64,000 bases of DNA from Pterois miles (lineage: Eukaryota; Chordata; Actinopteri; Perciformes; Scorpaenidae), in the NCBI GenBank assembly GCA_947000775.1, contig CAMQGK010000567.1:25307001-25371000 (forward strand), given 5' to 3'. A program made the translations under genes and the position numbers. The number at the start of each line of letters is the position of its first letter. Position 1 is the stretch's first letter. Positions 61,913-64,000 of the stretch are shown one piece after another. The notes under the pieces are model-generated. The model was not told where the DNA came from. It saw nothing but the letters and a program-made list of their open reading frames with translations, and did not search any database.

Positions 61913-64000
61913 ATATAATAAAAGAAAAAAAACTGCACTGCATCCTGAGAATACATCAGTCTAATGAATTCATATCTTTGAAGTCTATATACAGATAGTA
62001 TCAGACAAAGGCCTTCAGTTCACTATAATTACATTCAATTACCACAACGCTGCAGGACTACATGAACAAAAGAGCGAACAGATGTCCCAGTACTGACTCC
62101 AATGCCACTCCAGATACACAGTCTTTTGTAATCTTTGTAATGTTCAAGCACTCGCTAACCCCTGAGCTTCAGAGCCGTTTATGAACCGACACTGGCAAAA
62201 TGTGTCAGAAACCAAAGAGAATTTATTAAAGGAAGTAGGCTGCTTAAAAATAGAACACATCCTGTGGGAGGGCGAGGCAAATCGGCGAGGGGACAGAGGC
62301 AGACTGAGCAGAGCGTGGCCCAGCTGGAAATACAGAAGAAACAACTTCATAAGCTGTTAAGCACACCTCACATCCTCTGATGCGACGACCTCTAACTATC
62401 GGACTGGGGCGGGGTGGGTGGAGAGTTCTCGTGTGGGTGTGGGGCCGTCACAGGAAGTGAAAATGATTGAGGTAGAGGGAGAGACCGACAGACTGGCAGA
62501 TAGAAACAGGAGGAGGAGACAGCCAGTGAATCAATGAGGAAGATTCGGCTTCAGTGACACTCTGATTCTCCACGCCTCGTACGACAACGCTGGCACCAAG
62601 CTCGTCAACACTGGGCCTCACGCAGGAAGCGATATACAAACACATTTTCTCTTACTTTTGTTCTTATTTTTGGTAGTACCCATTAATTTCTGGGATTCAG
62701 CAAAGCTTTTTTAATTTTGCTCTACTTTTAGGTAGTCAAGAGCACTCTTAGCAAGATCAAAAAATATATATATATATTTAAATATAATTTTCACAGCCTC
62801 CAAAATGTTTCTCCAATGCAAGGAAATATAAATAAATTTATAAATTTGAGGAATATTAAAAAAGAAAATGCATGAATATCATATAATGAAATTTAGATCA
62901 TTATATGTTTCAGAGAAATTATGATTGCATTGTTAAATTTGTGGGCTAAAGAAATGCTATTGGTCCATTGATCCCATTTAAAACTAGAAAAAAACCTTTG
63001 GATAATCTATATATGATCTTATCTAAGTTCTCTTTTTCTCTCCAATTCTAGGTGATACACCAGAGTATTTGCACATGGTACAGCACCTGCTCCATAGCGT
63101 TTAGGTGGCGTTACCTATGCTGGTAATAAACAATCGGCCACACAATATACGAAGACATAGGATTCATCATCCAGCACACCGAGGTAAGAGCAGATTTGGA
63201 TGGTTAATGTTTGATGCATCTGGAGTTTACTCGTTTTTCTAACGGAAAATTAAGAGGATATACTGTATATACAGTATATGTATGATTTCTTAATCTCTTA
63301 TTGGTATTCCTGCTTAGAGGTTAGATACAAAACCAGTACAATAGAATAGAGAAATTAGACAAACAGTGTATTTTTTAATGTGTAGCATGATAATATTTGC
63401 TAATCAGCACTAAACAGAGTACAGGTGAGATTGATGGGATTGTCATTAGCTTTTTGCAGGTATTTAGTCATAACCTCTGTTCATGTGAATGCACCTCAGA
63501 TGGCTCAGAGGCGAAGTTAAAGAAAACGCTATTGTGCCTGCTCTATGAGCCCATCGGAAGATCGCCGGATGATCCCGGTATATCACTCAACAGTCGGGCC
63601 ATTTTGGCTTCATGCACCACTGAGCATCTCTCTTAAGAATGAACGGGAGCCCACCTCCCACGCTGTATCCAGGTCTCTTTATACTGTACATCAATCGGCT
63701 AAATAACGGGACTAACATCTAGCATATGGATGTTGCATTGAATTGCATTGTGATGTGTTCAAGCTCTATTCAGTAATATGGGAAGTAAAAAGAAAATTTT
63801 AAAAAAGAGCACTGGGTGAAGGTAAATTCTAACGTTATCATGATGTGTTCAAATGTAATCTTGTGAAATTGAGGTTTTGGTGAGAAACTTGGTGATCATC
63901 AGGGATCAATAATACATTTGCCTAAAAATGTATGCAAACTAATACAGGAGTGTATGCTGAAGTACATGGGATTCATTGTTTTGATATTGGTGATATTGCA

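Noticed and set aside
63054..63177. + strand exon between TTCTAG and GAG|GTAAGA
   Set aside because: The frame DTPEYLHMVQHLLHSV ends at a stop after 17 codons and does not reach the donor, so support is too weak.

Overview
The window looks like teleost fish nuclear DNA, probably from a percomorph. Coding sequence is split into many short exons with GT-AG introns. Fragments of several transposon classes typical of fish (Tc1-like, pogo-like, hAT-like, LINE) lie in the introns. The three genes match vertebrate proteins almost codon by codon at the splice junctions.

Three protein-coding genes are present. (1) 69-16498, + strand: the 3' 16 coding exons of arhgap17 (RICH1/nadrin), a BAR plus RhoGAP protein. 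Roughly the first 90 codons lie left of the window, and the gene ends with a class I PDZ ligand (TAL). (2) 19301-31788, - strand: a complete 15-exon slc5a11 (SMIT2/SGLT6) of 686 codons, a sodium/myo-inositol cotransporter. Every exon phase closes and the length fits the family. It is convergent with arhgap17. (3) 36159-56303, - strand: 19 coding exons of grid2ip (delphilin), with PDZ, harmonin-N-like, FH1 and FH2 domains and the C-terminus SPLAW. The first coding exon was not found in the 7.7 kb to its right. slc5a11 and grid2ip are in tandem on the - strand.

The most unusual object is a single 2,412-bp grid2ip exon (43435-45846, 804 codons) between the conserved DYEE and FH2-start segments. 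From remembered human delphilin I estimate the equivalent segment at about 130 residues. The fish exon adds a run of about two dozen AYxEQ-type hexapeptides, ten copies of an HHSSxELLHQMHQ-type 16-19-residue repeat, and long H/Q/P-rich tracts, all in frame.

The rest is introns, UTRs and repeats: two GT/CA microsatellites, a 640-bp CT-rich tract, a 55-bp minisatellite, three Tc1-like remnants that share one deletion junction, six copies of a GGGCTGTCAA-ended element, a pogo-like MITE that keeps the last codons of a transposase, two opposed hAT (GTF2IRD2-like) remnants, a frameshifted hAT element, L1 and other LINE fragments, a SINE-like sequence, and several long-inverted-repeat elements. Region 56304-64000 contains no exon I can support. 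It is either intron 1 or the upstream flank of grid2ip.
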